Source: Flavobacterium dauae (lineage in GTDB: Bacteria > Bacteroidota > Bacteroidia > Flavobacteriales > Flavobacteriaceae). Taken from it: DNA of 64,000 nucleotides. Numbering within the stretch: the stretch's first letter is position 1; each line of letters opens with the position of its first letter. Below are positions 44,201 to 54,522 of this stretch, piece by piece. A model generated the notes under the pieces. That model was not told the origin of the DNA. It did not search any database and saw only the letters and a program-made list of their open reading frames with translations. The DNA is taken from the NCBI RefSeq assembly GCF_004151275.2, contig NZ_CP130821.1, forward strand, positions 2,852,001-2,916,000, written 5' to 3'. The position numbers were made by a program, and so were the translations under genes.

Positions 44201-47200
44201 GACAACAGTGCGCTGACACCCAACCGGATCTTTAAGGAAGGTGCTCCCGATCCTAATGTATCCGCACCGCTGCCCGACCTTACGGTGGGCAACGACCTGA
44301 TGGACGTGGTAAAGGTGTGGGTGGCTCCAAGGGAAGGCGATGTGGACATCAGCGGTTCCATTTCCAAAAACTTCATCGCATCGCATAACGGGATCCGGTA
44401 TTCCGTGGAGAAAAGCAGCAGAACAGGTTCAGGATTCCCTTATTGGGATCCCAATAAACCTATAGTCATAAATAATCCGAAAATTTCGATTCAACCGTGG
44501 AATCCGTCTAACCCTGTCATACTCGGACCGATACCCTTCAATCCCTACAGTAAAAGCTACCTGATACAGCCCACCTTACTGGTAACGGCAACGCAGTCCA
44601 CTACTGCATCTACGCACGTGGAAGAAGGCGACCGCATCTACTTCAGGGTAAACAGCAGTCAGATTCCCGAAGATAAGGTAGGTGTGGACTGGGATCCACA
44701 AGTTGAATACACTTCTTCAAGTGGTGGACTTGCTTACCGTTCGAAATACAGTGAATCCTTCCTCTATGGAGACGTGCTTCAGCAGCCGATGACCATTGCC
44801 GAACCGGGAAATTACAGAATTGAATGGGGAGCTATGAGTCCGGGGCTTTCAGAAGACGTAACTATTAAAGTACGTGCATACAAGATTTCAGCAACCCCGG
44901 GGACAATAGGTAACAAACTTGGAGTTTCCGGAAGCGCCATAGAGATTTACGACAAAGTATTAAAAGCAAATTCAAGCCTGCCGGGTGTTACACTGCCGAT
45001 TAGCGGATCGGGTATTGATACCAATAATCCCGACACCTATATTTATGTGGAAGTGGAAGCAGGTGCCAAATTCAGCCTGGAATGGAAAGATTTTGACACG
45101 GCATTTATTCCAAAGCTCAGAAATACTTTGACAAACACAAGCAAACACATCGTACCTTTTTACGATATGCGTGAAGAGGCACTTACCTATTATCCGCCAA
45201 TTAAATTCCCGTTTCCGTGGCCGATAAAGATCAAGCACGATTTTCAGCTGGCACAATGCCAGAACTTTGACGGGGCATGCGAGCAAAGATTCGTGTATAT
45301 GAAGGCGCGTTATGAAAACGGTGAACCGCTGCGGACCGCAAATGGAAGGGAAGCCAAGTTCCGCTACCGGATCAACCGTCAGGGAATCATTGACGAAGTA
45401 CGCCAGTTTGAAGGAGAGAACTTTGACCATTCTCCGGTAATTGGTGATCCTTTTTCACAAATACAGGTGCAGCCAAACAGGGAACTGTTTGTAGAATATA
45501 CTGCGGACGATTACGGTGTGGCATCTATTTTAAACCATTACCAGAACAACAACGACGATTTAATCAGTACCACGGCGATGGGCTTCGCTTCGGGAGGTGC
45601 TTCTTCTCCGATAGCGGGAACTTCACCAAGCACAGGAACTTCACCGGCAACCGGTGCCGCCCCGATGGGTTTTACACTCCCTTCGGGATTGGTGCGTGCA
45701 AACATCAAGACCGTAAAACCCGAGGAACTGGGAATGGGTACGCTGTACAAAGACTGGGGACAGTTTGCCTATAAAGGAGCCGCACCGGACGAGAACTTTA
45801 CTCCGATCGACGAACGGTACGCAAGCCGTCTGGCAATTATGGGGGTATCCAAAACCCCTACGCAAGCAGAAATTGATAATGGAAAAGAGTTAATGGAACT
45901 GGATCCGAAAGACATGGATTATGATGAAGACAAGGGTACCATTACTGCCGGGGGAAATCCGATTCCCGTAACTCCGGGGCAGATGGAAGCCATACGGCAC
46001 TTCACCATGCTGCGTCCCGACCGGGCGATTGAGGCATGGAGTGCACACGAGCGATTGTATGTGCAAGAAGAAGAAATGAGCCCGTACCTGCGTTATTACA
46101 ACGAAAACTACAGTCCCATGCTACCGATTCCGGCACCTACGGGTATCGGGCAATATGGAGCGTTTTCCATCGTGAAGGAAAACACCTCGGAATCCAAATC
46201 CAAAGGATGGAGTGTCGGCTACTACGGAATCAATATCGGTACCACCTCCAGCAGTGCGGTGTCACGCCAATTGAACGATTTCAGGGACGTCAACGGAGAT
46301 GGTTACCCGGATATACTGGGTGACAAGATACAGCTGACCTCTTACCGCGGCGGGCTGACTTCCACGATACTTAATAAAAACCTGTTGGGTACCACTACCA
46401 GTGCCGGTGAGGGAACGACTGCCGGCGTGTCTACCGCACATATCACAGCTCTTGCCGATCCAAGCGGAAGCTTCAGCAGAATAAAAGTCGGAGATAGCAA
46501 ATCGTTCTATTCCGGAAGCTTTGGCGGAGGAGCCCAAGACTATCAAACCTCTACGCTTCCTGAAAGCGTTCTGGTAGATTTGAACGGCGATGGACTGCCG
46601 GATTTGGTAAAAACAAATAATCAGGTAGAATTTAACAATGCAGGAACTTTCGTAGCCTCTACCTGGACCGGTTATTCGGATCCTTCCTTGAGCAAAACCT
46701 CTTCGAAAACTACTTCGCTGTCCGTTTCAGCAGGAGAAAATTTTAACGGTAAAGGCTCATCCAACCTGGATCTTGCCATTGGTTACAGCGGATCGCAGGG
46801 TGTTACCCATACCGAAAAAGACTTTGTTGATTTTAACGGCGACGGACTACCCGATTATATCAGCGGCGGTCAGATCCTTTTTAATACGGGTACAGCACAC
46901 TCCGGAGGCGGATCGGCATCTCTGCCACGCAGGTCGGAATCTACTACCTATGCACACGGGTTTAACGTAAACCTTTCGATTTTAATACCAATTTCCCTTA
47001 CTCCCCTGCCGTTTATCGTTAAAGTAGGCGGCGGTGGCGGAAAAAGCTGGGGCACCAACTACAACGAAGACAATGTAAGCCTCCGCGATTTTGACGGCGA
47101 CGGCTATGTGGACATCGTGGAATCGGCATCGGAAACGGAGGTAAAAGTCCAATTTTCGAAAATCGGGCGTACCAACATGCTTAAAAAGGTAACAAATCCT

Positions 47201-50200
47201 ACGGGATCGACCATAACAATGGATTATGCGACCAACAACATAATTACGGGCGAAGGCTTCGGACCTACCTACAAAATGCCGTTTAAAAAATGGGTACTGA
47301 GCAAGGTAACGGTCAACGACGGTTTCAGAGGGGATGGTGCCGACGAGCAGAAATTCGCCTTTGAATACCAAAACGGTTTGAAAGACCGCCGCGAACGCAA
47401 GTTCTTAGGCTTCGGTGAGGTGAAAACACACCAGCTGAAAGAGAATGCCAACCCGGTAATTTACCGCACCGTGGTACAAAAGTACCTGCTGGACGAGATG
47501 CCGTCTTACGAAATCTACCTGCACGGCGACCATTCTGACAGCCGCAAGTACCAATACATCGGAAATCTTTTAAAAGAAGAAAGTACGTATGACGGTACGC
47601 AGCGTCTTTTGAACAAAACAGAATACGATTACGCTATTTATTCTGTCGGTGCAACAAACCCAACAAGTGAATTTCAGACAGAGTATCCGATAAACCCTTT
47701 CAGTTATACGGATACCAGCCGTATCCTGCCATTGGTAAAAAGCACTACCAGTACCGTACGTCATTACAACGGAACCGGTGCTTCTCCTTTCAAGGACGAC
47801 ATTCTGGTACAGGTGTTCAAGGAATACGACAAATACGGCAACCTGACACGTTATTTTGACCCGTTAGACGGAAACAATGTAATAATTGGTTACCACCAAC
47901 GCAATACGGCCTCCCAGTATCTGGTAAATGTACCGTCATCACACAATGTGAACAACGGACAAAGGTACAGTACCACCGTTATGGATACACCGGGAAACAT
48001 TACCGCCATTAACCGGTTTAAAAACGGGCCTACCGGCAGTGATGTGGCAACCACCAATATGGAATACAATACGTTGGGGCAGCTGACCAAAGTGATACAG
48101 TCTAAACCAAAGATGAGCTCAAACAACAGCGAACGTATGTTCTATGAATACACGTATGATGACAGCACGTTTAAACTATTTGTGACCAAAGTTACCGATG
48201 CTTACGGATTTACAAGCAGTACCACCTATGATCATTTCGGGATGCCGTTAAAGCAAACCGACCTGAACGGTACGGAATTCGAATACACGTACGACCCGTT
48301 GCGCCGCGTTACACAGTTTAAAGGGCCGTACAATGATGAATGGACGATTAAAAACGAGTATAAAAAAGACACGGCAACCGGTTTGCGTTACGCCGTAACA
48401 AAACACAATATCACCGACGAAACAGTTGCAGGGGCAACACAGCAGGTGCTGCATACCTCGTCGTTTGCCGACGGTCTGGGACGCATCATCCAGACCAAAA
48501 AACAGCTGGCACCTGAAGACGACCCTAACTGTACCACACCGGGCAGCGGCTACCGTTTTGCTACATCGGGCTTGCAGGTATATGACGCGTTCGGGCGTGT
48601 GGTGAAAAGCTTCCTTGGGCAGGAAGAACTGGACTGTACCGGAAACTTTGTAAACGTATTGCAGGCATATACCCCGCTGACGCATGTTAAGGCGGAACAA
48701 ACGGATATTGCTTACGACGTGCGCGACCGCGTACTGCAAAACCACGTGTACGGATTAAATGCCACCACCAAATACCAATACGGTTTTGACGACGACGGAC
48801 TGGGAAACAGCCGTTCCTACGAACGGGTAACCCTTCCTGAAGGAAACCTGTCGGCTACCTACAAAGACGAAAAAGGGCGTGTACGCACTACCAAACAGAC
48901 AGGCAGCAGCATGCAGCTGCTTACCCAGTACCGGTACGATATGCTGGGCCAGTTAGAGAAAGTAACCGATGCCGACGGTAAGGAAACCTTATACGAATAC
49001 GACAACTTCGGTCAGAAAACAAAAACAACCCATCCTGACAACGGTATCACAGAGTTTACCTACGATTTAACAGGCAAGCTTACCGCGAGTGCCAACCAAA
49101 ACCTTGTGACACAAGGAAAAGAAATAACCTATGCCTACAATTTCAACCAGCTGGTAAACATTGCCTATCCGTCTTTTGTTGCCAACGGACAGAATTACCC
49201 GGCATACCAGGTAAATTATCTTTACGGCGGCGTGGGGGCACCTGATTTTACCGCAGGAAGAATCAAACAGGTGACCGACCTTACGGGAAGAAAAACCTTT
49301 AAATACGGGGCATTGGGCGAAGTGCTGGAAGATACCCGCCAGCTGATCGGTGCCACCGGAACCATGGAATTTACCACAGGATACCGCTACGACAGCTGGG
49401 GACGCATTATGGAAATGACCTACCCCGACGGAGAGCACCTGACCTACGGATACAACAGTGCGGGGCAGCTGAAAAGTATTTACAGTGACACGGAACAACA
49501 ATCGTATTTGAGAAACGTTACCTACACCTTCTTTGAGCAGCCGGCAGAAATTACCTACGGCAACGATGTGGTAACCAAAAACGAATACGACATTACGCAG
49601 CGCGTGCGTGCCATGCAGCTGGACCGTCCGGACACCACCACCTTTATGCGCAACCTGTACACGTACGACCGCAACCAGAACATTACCAATATCATGAACA
49701 AGTTCTCGCAGCACAACGTGTTACAAATGGGCGGTACCTTTACTAAGGATTACACATACGACGGGTTTAACAGGTTAAGCCATGCCGAGGGTAATTGGGA
49801 AGGATACCAGGAAACCCATGAATATACACTGGATATGCAGTACAACAACACCCATGGTATTGTAGAAAAAAATCAAACGCATAATACGGTAAACCCTGTA
49901 TTTTCGGGTGCAACCGAAAATGCCTATCAGGCTAAATATAATTATAATAATACGGCACATCCGCATGCGGTAAACAGCATTGCCTACACGGGTATTGGCG
50001 GTACGCAGAATGCAACGGCTAACTTTACCTACGATGCCAACGGAAACATGACGCGTTACCAAAGCAGTTTCGGAAGTTTTAACGACCGTAAGATGATCTG
50101 GGACCAGCAAAACCGTTTACTGGCGGTGGTTGACGATAACGCAAGGGTAAGCCATTACATTTACGACCACGCGGGCGAACGCACCTTTAAGGCGGTGGGT

Positions 50201-52306
50201 ACCGTGGCAACGGTAAGCATTGGCGGACAGGATATTTACAGCGTGCTTGATTTTGACCAATACACCCTGTACCCTTCGGGATATATGGTGGTAGATCCCG
50301 GTAAAGGAGAGTATTCTAAACACTATTACATTAACGGCAAGCGTTTTGCAAGCCGTTTAGAAAGCGGCACCAGCCAGTTTGGTGCTGCGGCAAAAAGTGC
50401 GTACGCAACCACTGCAAACGAAAATACGGCAACGGAAAATGCCGGATTGGATCTTGGTGCCATGGTGGGTGCACAAAACACCACGTACAGCATTGAAACA
50501 CCGGGCAACGACCCTGACGACTGCCAGCAGCAGCTGGATGATATTATTGCACAATATCAAAATACAGCCAACTACCCACCGGGTACGGTAACACATTGTA
50601 TTACTGCAATACAGGGCATTATTAACAGCCATAGCGGCGATCCGTGCGAGGCATTGGTGTTGGTTAACCAATACGTGTGTACGCCGGTAGATCCGAACGA
50701 TCCGGGCAATGTACCCGACGATCCGAACAACCCCGTACTGACACCGGGTGAAATGGAAGCAGCCGACTGTTTAACCGACCTAAACATCCTTATTGCCCAT
50801 TTTGCCGCACAAATACAAAACGGCGAAGGCTCGGAATTCTTTGAATGGTACCAGTGCATAGATGCCTGTATTGACCGCAATGAAATAAGGGATACGCAGG
50901 GATGCTGGGAAGCGTTTACCATAACAGGCCAATGGCCCGAAGGTTGTAACGCATTCTATCGCGATTGTGATTGCGGCGACCAGCCGGTGATTTCAGAACT
51001 GCTGAAATGCCCTGCACTGGCAATGATCTACATTGACACCCATTTGGCGGCAGACCTAAGCAACGCCTGTGCCGTGTTAAATTATGTGAAGGAAAACTTT
51101 AATTGCGTACCTTTACCTGAGGAGCCTGAACCGGATCCTGTAACACCGGGCGATGAAGATGATGATTGGAAAGACGAAGGCGGTAATGAAGACGAACCGG
51201 AAGAAGATTACGACGAATACCAGCGCAAACCGATCTGGTGGTACCACACAGACCATTTAGGAAGTTCAACCTATTTAACGGATAATTTCGGTAGACCAAG
51301 CCATTATTATGAAACCTTACCGTTTGGTGAGATGATGGTAGAACATAACCAAAGTAAATATTATAAAGTACCGTATCCGACAACCAATACAGGAAGTTAT
51401 GACAATAAATGGAAGTTTAACGGTAAAGAGTTGGATGACGCTACGGGTATGTATTATTACGGCGCACGTTATTACGACCCAAGAATTAGTATATTTGTAA
51501 GTGTAGATCCGCTGGCGGAACAGACCATGACGCCTTATCAGTATGTACATAATAATCCTGTGAATTTGATTGATCCTACGGGGATGAGTGCGGAGGGACC
51601 TGGAGATGGTAATAAAGAACGTCCTAATTGGGCTTCAAGGACTTGGAGTACAATTAAATCTTGGTTTAGGGGAGGTTCAGAATATCAAAATATCCCCCAA
51701 ACGAAGCCTTCATATACAGTTTTGGTAGGTCCGGCGGAAGAATATGAAAGAGAACTAGAATCAGGAGACACGTGGTATGCGAATGGAGTAACAAGTACAG
51801 TGGTAAATTCTACTACGGTAGTAAATCAACCTAATGTAGGAGATCCTTATTACTCGTTCATATACCCTAGCGATATGGGCTCTTGGGGACAAGCAGGTTC
51901 AGATGGTAAAATTTGGATTGGTTGCATGTCTTGTCATGGAGATAATGGAGCATATAGGGAAGCTGCTTATAATTCACAAGAAGCTCTTGCAGGTCATATA
52001 GCTGCTTTTGTATTAAATTCTGTTATTTTTGGCGGTAATATTAGTGCTGCTAAAACGAGTGAGACGCAGTTAAGAAGTACTGTTGGAGCTGCTAGATCTG
52101 GATTCTCCAAACTTCCAAAAGGTTTCAAGGAGACTAAAGAATTTGGATATCAACATGGTCAGAAAGTGTATCAATATAAGAATAAATTTTATTCTCGAGA
52201 TATTGATTCTCACAATGGAGGTGCATGGAAGGTATTCGAGAATAATGGAGGTAGGTTAAATCGTATAGGAACAGCTGATGAATTTCTTAACATTTTCAGA
52301 CAATAA
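41207..52306 (+). CDS. giant SpvB/RHS polymorphic toxin with C-terminal toxin domain
   Basis: The protein has 3,699 residues. After a hydrophobic N-terminal segment comes an SpvB-like domain (from about 485; DFPITVPAGRNGLQPNLSVSY) and FG-GAP/VCBS repeats (DIDGDGLDD, DVNNDGLVD, DVNGDGYPD, DLNGDGLPD, DFNGDGLPD, DFDGDGYVD). A TcdB-middle-like region and RHS/YD repeats forming the cocoon follow, and the RHS core signature ends in YYGARYYDPRIS ... NNPVNLIDPTGM at about 3459. The remaining 240 residues are the variable toxin; its end, GQKVYQYKNKFYSRDID then SHNGGAWKVF, resembles the Ntox21-type nuclease family. Core DNA is GC-richer than the toxin tip. Confidence 0.88.
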   Translation: MNGSVNPLKSGMRVLYYTALFGMFFQLFAYPLYAAVSYFPYGVRSNYYIPFIRPDQFEASATPYHEEDTETAQTTPAKVWESSHTEGIRENTTEETFEIYSSDKTGVIGYDNQSKSDDPSDNIFHFSINKKQLAGKDLVLSYEVYGIENASGIARSINEHTATGGFYIQRNASWQTVKETVVAGQLKNGDNHLLFTAFETVGSDYKIRNVKLTAATAKETPSVSFADGNHLYVKNGKGYVKGTVDEAAAQLFINGKEIPVRNHEFETVLDHVSNMESLDVRVVKSGNTVFRQQLPVILKEITETVTYRGAGQMIPVRQSENGSYGFALADVDLNITKEIYGGADRITVQKLRAIDAAPVGTNIVNVTAGAAAYRFLPDGAIFKDNAQLTIKFDDKLLPKGYNAGDVKILYFDMEQRRWLAVATDTILTAENKVVGLTNHFTDYIAGIIQAPESPETSAFTPTSISDIQVANPTANIVQIQPPTANQKGDGTLDFPITVPAGRNGLQPNLSVSYNNNGSSGITGYGWDIPIPYISVDTKFGVPKYDLQKETESYLFNGEELMLVNGSNLYLPHRQSNAINRVSGTATFVPKVEGSFSKIQRIGSSPSTYTWVVWDKSGTKYYYGQIAAHRLSSGTNPKNIAKWYLSKVEDKNKNYIRYNYLPKTYGSSTGNLNGGVEILPRSIEYTLHPDVDISANTDNLYYTVNFNYASSKRTDAHFNYRYGFKEVNASKLDYIKVTCDKMIPIDVRDAPDIYCDYDVEYRFNYGTGRFGKTLLSSITTRNIQKDDSGNITATEDYTHTFDYYNDVPSNSMFGAAKTISVEDDIADEKHSVISSTKESTSSTEFNIGAGITLASNPPAWWPFSYGGTINFNFPSGVSTSSSPTMLLLDIDGDGLDDKVVKVGNEIKYHKNLGGIAFSSQLYKAYSIGDLGLSESNTKTDPEMSLSVILGSYSASKSQTNGRARSFFTDVNNDGLVDFVKDRIVYFNRIDPNSDRPNFTDNSALTPNRIFKEGAPDPNVSAPLPDLTVGNDLMDVVKVWVAPREGDVDISGSISKNFIASHNGIRYSVEKSSRTGSGFPYWDPNKPIVINNPKISIQPWNPSNPVILGPIPFNPYSKSYLIQPTLLVTATQSTTASTHVEEGDRIYFRVNSSQIPEDKVGVDWDPQVEYTSSSGGLAYRSKYSESFLYGDVLQQPMTIAEPGNYRIEWGAMSPGLSEDVTIKVRAYKISATPGTIGNKLGVSGSAIEIYDKVLKANSSLPGVTLPISGSGIDTNNPDTYIYVEVEAGAKFSLEWKDFDTAFIPKLRNTLTNTSKHIVPFYDMREEALTYYPPIKFPFPWPIKIKHDFQLAQCQNFDGACEQRFVYMKARYENGEPLRTANGREAKFRYRINRQGIIDEVRQFEGENFDHSPVIGDPFSQIQVQPNRELFVEYTADDYGVASILNHYQNNNDDLISTTAMGFASGGASSPIAGTSPSTGTSPATGAAPMGFTLPSGLVRANIKTVKPEELGMGTLYKDWGQFAYKGAAPDENFTPIDERYASRLAIMGVSKTPTQAEIDNGKELMELDPKDMDYDEDKGTITAGGNPIPVTPGQMEAIRHFTMLRPDRAIEAWSAHERLYVQEEEMSPYLRYYNENYSPMLPIPAPTGIGQYGAFSIVKENTSESKSKGWSVGYYGINIGTTSSSAVSRQLNDFRDVNGDGYPDILGDKIQLTSYRGGLTSTILNKNLLGTTTSAGEGTTAGVSTAHITALADPSGSFSRIKVGDSKSFYSGSFGGGAQDYQTSTLPESVLVDLNGDGLPDLVKTNNQVEFNNAGTFVASTWTGYSDPSLSKTSSKTTSLSVSAGENFNGKGSSNLDLAIGYSGSQGVTHTEKDFVDFNGDGLPDYISGGQILFNTGTAHSGGGSASLPRRSESTTYAHGFNVNLSILIPISLTPLPFIVKVGGGGGKSWGTNYNEDNVSLRDFDGDGYVDIVESASETEVKVQFSKIGRTNMLKKVTNPTGSTITMDYATNNIITGEGFGPTYKMPFKKWVLSKVTVNDGFRGDGADEQKFAFEYQNGLKDRRERKFLGFGEVKTHQLKENANPVIYRTVVQKYLLDEMPSYEIYLHGDHSDSRKYQYIGNLLKEESTYDGTQRLLNKTEYDYAIYSVGATNPTSEFQTEYPINPFSYTDTSRILPLVKSTTSTVRHYNGTGASPFKDDILVQVFKEYDKYGNLTRYFDPLDGNNVIIGYHQRNTASQYLVNVPSSHNVNNGQRYSTTVMDTPGNITAINRFKNGPTGSDVATTNMEYNTLGQLTKVIQSKPKMSSNNSERMFYEYTYDDSTFKLFVTKVTDAYGFTSSTTYDHFGMPLKQTDLNGTEFEYTYDPLRRVTQFKGPYNDEWTIKNEYKKDTATGLRYAVTKHNITDETVAGATQQVLHTSSFADGLGRIIQTKKQLAPEDDPNCTTPGSGYRFATSGLQVYDAFGRVVKSFLGQEELDCTGNFVNVLQAYTPLTHVKAEQTDIAYDVRDRVLQNHVYGLNATTKYQYGFDDDGLGNSRSYERVTLPEGNLSATYKDEKGRVRTTKQTGSSMQLLTQYRYDMLGQLEKVTDADGKETLYEYDNFGQKTKTTHPDNGITEFTYDLTGKLTASANQNLVTQGKEITYAYNFNQLVNIAYPSFVANGQNYPAYQVNYLYGGVGAPDFTAGRIKQVTDLTGRKTFKYGALGEVLEDTRQLIGATGTMEFTTGYRYDSWGRIMEMTYPDGEHLTYGYNSAGQLKSIYSDTEQQSYLRNVTYTFFEQPAEITYGNDVVTKNEYDITQRVRAMQLDRPDTTTFMRNLYTYDRNQNITNIMNKFSQHNVLQMGGTFTKDYTYDGFNRLSHAEGNWEGYQETHEYTLDMQYNNTHGIVEKNQTHNTVNPVFSGATENAYQAKYNYNNTAHPHAVNSIAYTGIGGTQNATANFTYDANGNMTRYQSSFGSFNDRKMIWDQQNRLLAVVDDNARVSHYIYDHAGERTFKAVGTVATVSIGGQDIYSVLDFDQYTLYPSGYMVVDPGKGEYSKHYYINGKRFASRLESGTSQFGAAAKSAYATTANENTATENAGLDLGAMVGAQNTTYSIETPGNDPDDCQQQLDDIIAQYQNTANYPPGTVTHCITAIQGIINSHSGDPCEALVLVNQYVCTPVDPNDPGNVPDDPNNPVLTPGEMEAADCLTDLNILIAHFAAQIQNGEGSEFFEWYQCIDACIDRNEIRDTQGCWEAFTITGQWPEGCNAFYRDCDCGDQPVISELLKCPALAMIYIDTHLAADLSNACAVLNYVKENFNCVPLPEEPEPDPVTPGDEDDDWKDEGGNEDEPEEDYDEYQRKPIWWYHTDHLGSSTYLTDNFGRPSHYYETLPFGEMMVEHNQSKYYKVPYPTTNTGSYDNKWKFNGKELDDATGMYYYGARYYDPRISIFVSVDPLAEQTMTPYQYVHNNPVNLIDPTGMSAEGPGDGNKERPNWASRTWSTIKSWFRGGSEYQNIPQTKPSYTVLVGPAEEYERELESGDTWYANGVTSTVVNSTTVVNQPNVGDPYYSFIYPSDMGSWGQAGSDGKIWIGCMSCHGDNGAYREAAYNSQEALAGHIAAFVLNSVIFGGNISAAKTSETQLRSTVGAARSGFSKLPKGFKETKEFGYQHGQKVYQYKNKFYSRDIDSHNGGAWKVFENNGGRLNRIGTADEFLNIFRQ

Positions 52307-52313
52307 AATTTAT

Positions 52314-52793
52314 ATGATAAAAATAGATTCAACAAATTTTGATGATCAATTTAAAGTACTCCTTGAAAATAAAAAAGGAAAAAATGTTATTACAGGAAGA
52401 TTTGATATCGAATCTATTGGTTTAATAAACAAAATAGATTTTATAATTGAATTCTTTTCATTAAATCAAATCATAGGTTCAACTATCAAAATTCTTTTTT
52501 GGGAAAAAGATAGTTTTTTGATAAATTTAATGGCTTCAATGAATGTTACAAACTATTGGTTAGCTACTTCTTATAAAAATGAAGAAATACCAGGTACTCT
52601 TTATATCGATATGAGTGTTTTTGATGAGTCAGTTTTCAGACAATTATTGATAAATCATTTTAATTTCGAAATGGCGGAAAACCCCTCTTTGAATATGAGG
52701 GTTCAAATATGCTTAACTAAAGAAAAAAAAGTAACATTACTTGATATATACGATGATAGAGGATTTGACATTTATATGTTAGAGAAAGAATAA
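52314..52793 (+). CDS. putative immunity protein for the RHS toxin
   Basis: I start at ATG 52314, seven bases after the RHS stop (a longer frame overlaps the toxin end). The 159 residues are soluble, AT-rich and with no known domain (MIKIDSTNFDDQFKVLL...). Position directly after a toxin tip is the standard place for its immunity gene. Confidence 0.65.
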   Translation: MIKIDSTNFDDQFKVLLENKKGKNVITGRFDIESIGLINKIDFIIEFFSLNQIIGSTIKILFWEKDSFLINLMASMNVTNYWLATSYKNEEIPGTLYIDMSVFDESVFRQLLINHFNFEMAENPSLNMRVQICLTKEKKVTLLDIYDDRGFDIYMLEKE

Positions 52794-52835
52794 CATGATT
52801 GGAACGTAGTGTATCCCACGCTGGCGCGAGCATCT

Positions 52836-53018
52836 GGTAATGTTTCAGAATTAGTGATGCCCTTAAAAAGTGCATTAAATCGCTGAAAAACAATACATTT
52901 TGTAAATTTTAATCATTAAAAACAGACAGGCAATTGCCTGTCTGTTGTATTTTTACGGCATTAAACCTAAAATAATGAATGCCAACCAAACCTTGTGTTA
53001 CAAAGTTAGTGACAAGAT
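52836..53018 (+). mobile_element. remnant of IS1-like element, left end
   Basis: Starts with the IS left end GGTAATGTTTCAGAATTAGTGAT and continues about 180 bp homologous to 56012-56197, including the palindrome ACAGACAGGCAATTGCCTGT and the transposase start GCCAACCAAACCTTGTG. It then jumps within GTTGTGCC into RHS sequence. The rest of the IS is lost. Confidence 0.75.
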
Positions 53019-54520
53019 GTTGTGCCCATTTTGCCGCACAGATACAAAACGGCGAAGGCTCGGCGTTCTTTGAATGGTACCAGTGCATAGATGCCTGTAT
53101 TGACCGCAATGAAATAAGGGATACGCAGGGATGCTGGGAAGCGTTTACCATAACAGGCCAGTGGCCCGAAGGTTGTAACGCATTCTATCGCGATTGTGAT
53201 TGCGGCGACCAGCCGGTGATTTCAGAACTGCTGAAATGCCCTGTATTGGCAATGATTTACATTGACACCCATTTGGCGGCCGATTTAAGCAATGCCTGTG
53301 CCGTGTTAAATTATGTGGAGGCTAACTTTAATTGTTTACCTTTACCTGAGGAACCTGAACCGGATCCTGTAACACCGGGCGATACAAACGACGACTGGGT
53401 TGATGACGGCGGTAATACGGACGATCCTGAAGAAGATTACGACGAAGACCAGCGCAAACCGATCTGGTGGTACCATACAGACCATTTAGGAAGCAGCACG
53501 TATTTAACGGATAATTTCGGTAGACCAAGCCATTATTACGAAACCTTACCGTTTGGGGAAATGATGGTGGAGCACAACCAGAGCAAGTATTATAAAGTAC
53601 CGTACCCAACCACAAACACAGGCAGTTACGATAATAAGTGGAAGTTCAACGGAAAAGAACTGGATGATGCTACCCAAATGTACTATTACGGGGCAAGGTA
53701 TTACGATCCACGGATAAGTATTTTTGTAAGTGTGGATCCGCTGGCGGAAGAAACCATGATGCCTTATCAATATGTTCATAACAACCCGATTATGTTTACG
53801 GATCCTACTGGTATGGAAGCTGATGCAATCGATGGACCTGGTGATGAATTTAAAACCTATGAAGAGGCTATTAAGGACTTTGGAATGGAATATAATGGTT
53901 TTTCAATTGCAAGAGATATTGAAGTTTCTACTCTATTTTATACTTATACAGGAGAAAATGATGAAACATTTTTTAGTTATATAAGACCTCATGTTGGAGC
54001 AAATGGAGGGATGGGAAAGAGCCTTACGAACGAACATCTTCAGACTTTTGCAAAAGGAAAAGGACATAAAAATGCTACCTTTTTTAGTGATGGACATACT
54101 CATGGTAGTGGTTTTAAGAGTGTTCCTATGGAAGAATTTAAAAGGGATTCTTATCCAGCAAATGAGTTTTCTCTTGGAGATATTCAATTTTACACTAATC
54201 ATCCTGGTAATAAAAATTCATGGGGTAGGAGAATTAATGGCGCAATGATATCTCCAACAGGAGAAGCTTTTATGTTTAACGAAGCTGATCATCCAGAAAT
54301 TAACCACAAGTTAATAGATATGACAACAAGTAAAAGTGATGTTATGGCACGATATGCTTTAGACAAAATAAATGGTTTATCTAATCCCATATTTGGAGGA
54401 CTCCCCTCTGACAAGATATTTCAATATAGTAGATCTGGAAATAATTCAAATTATGATGATCCTAAAGTATTACCAGTTGGTTTTAATAAAGATGTACATA
54501 TAAGAAGAAAAGGATATTAG
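52979..54520 (+). pseudogene. displaced RHS C-terminal module 2 with JAMM-like toxin domain
   Basis: From about 53019 this repeats the last ~250 residues of the RHS core (FFEWYQCIDACIDRNEIRDTQ ... YYGARYYDPRIS ... NNPIMFTDPTGM), then bears a different ~240-residue tip. The tip has HTHGSGF and, further on, FSLGDIQFY, an HxH...SxxD pattern as in JAMM/DUF4329 proteins. The first residues come from the IS1-like remnant, so the frame is not a whole toxin. It is probably a stored tip that could be restored by recombination with the main gene. Confidence 0.7.
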
Positions 54521-54522
54521 AT

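Noticed and set aside
43526..44386. Long minus-strand frames inside the RHS gene (also 44972-45430, 48248-48745, 49067-49714)
   Set aside because: Shadows of the GC-richer RHS coding sequence; no family signal and no ribosome-binding context.
49085..49115. Similarity of GCCAACCAAAACCTTGTG inside the RHS gene to the IS1-like transposase start
   Set aside because: About 20 bp only and part of a normal RHS reading frame; taken as chance.
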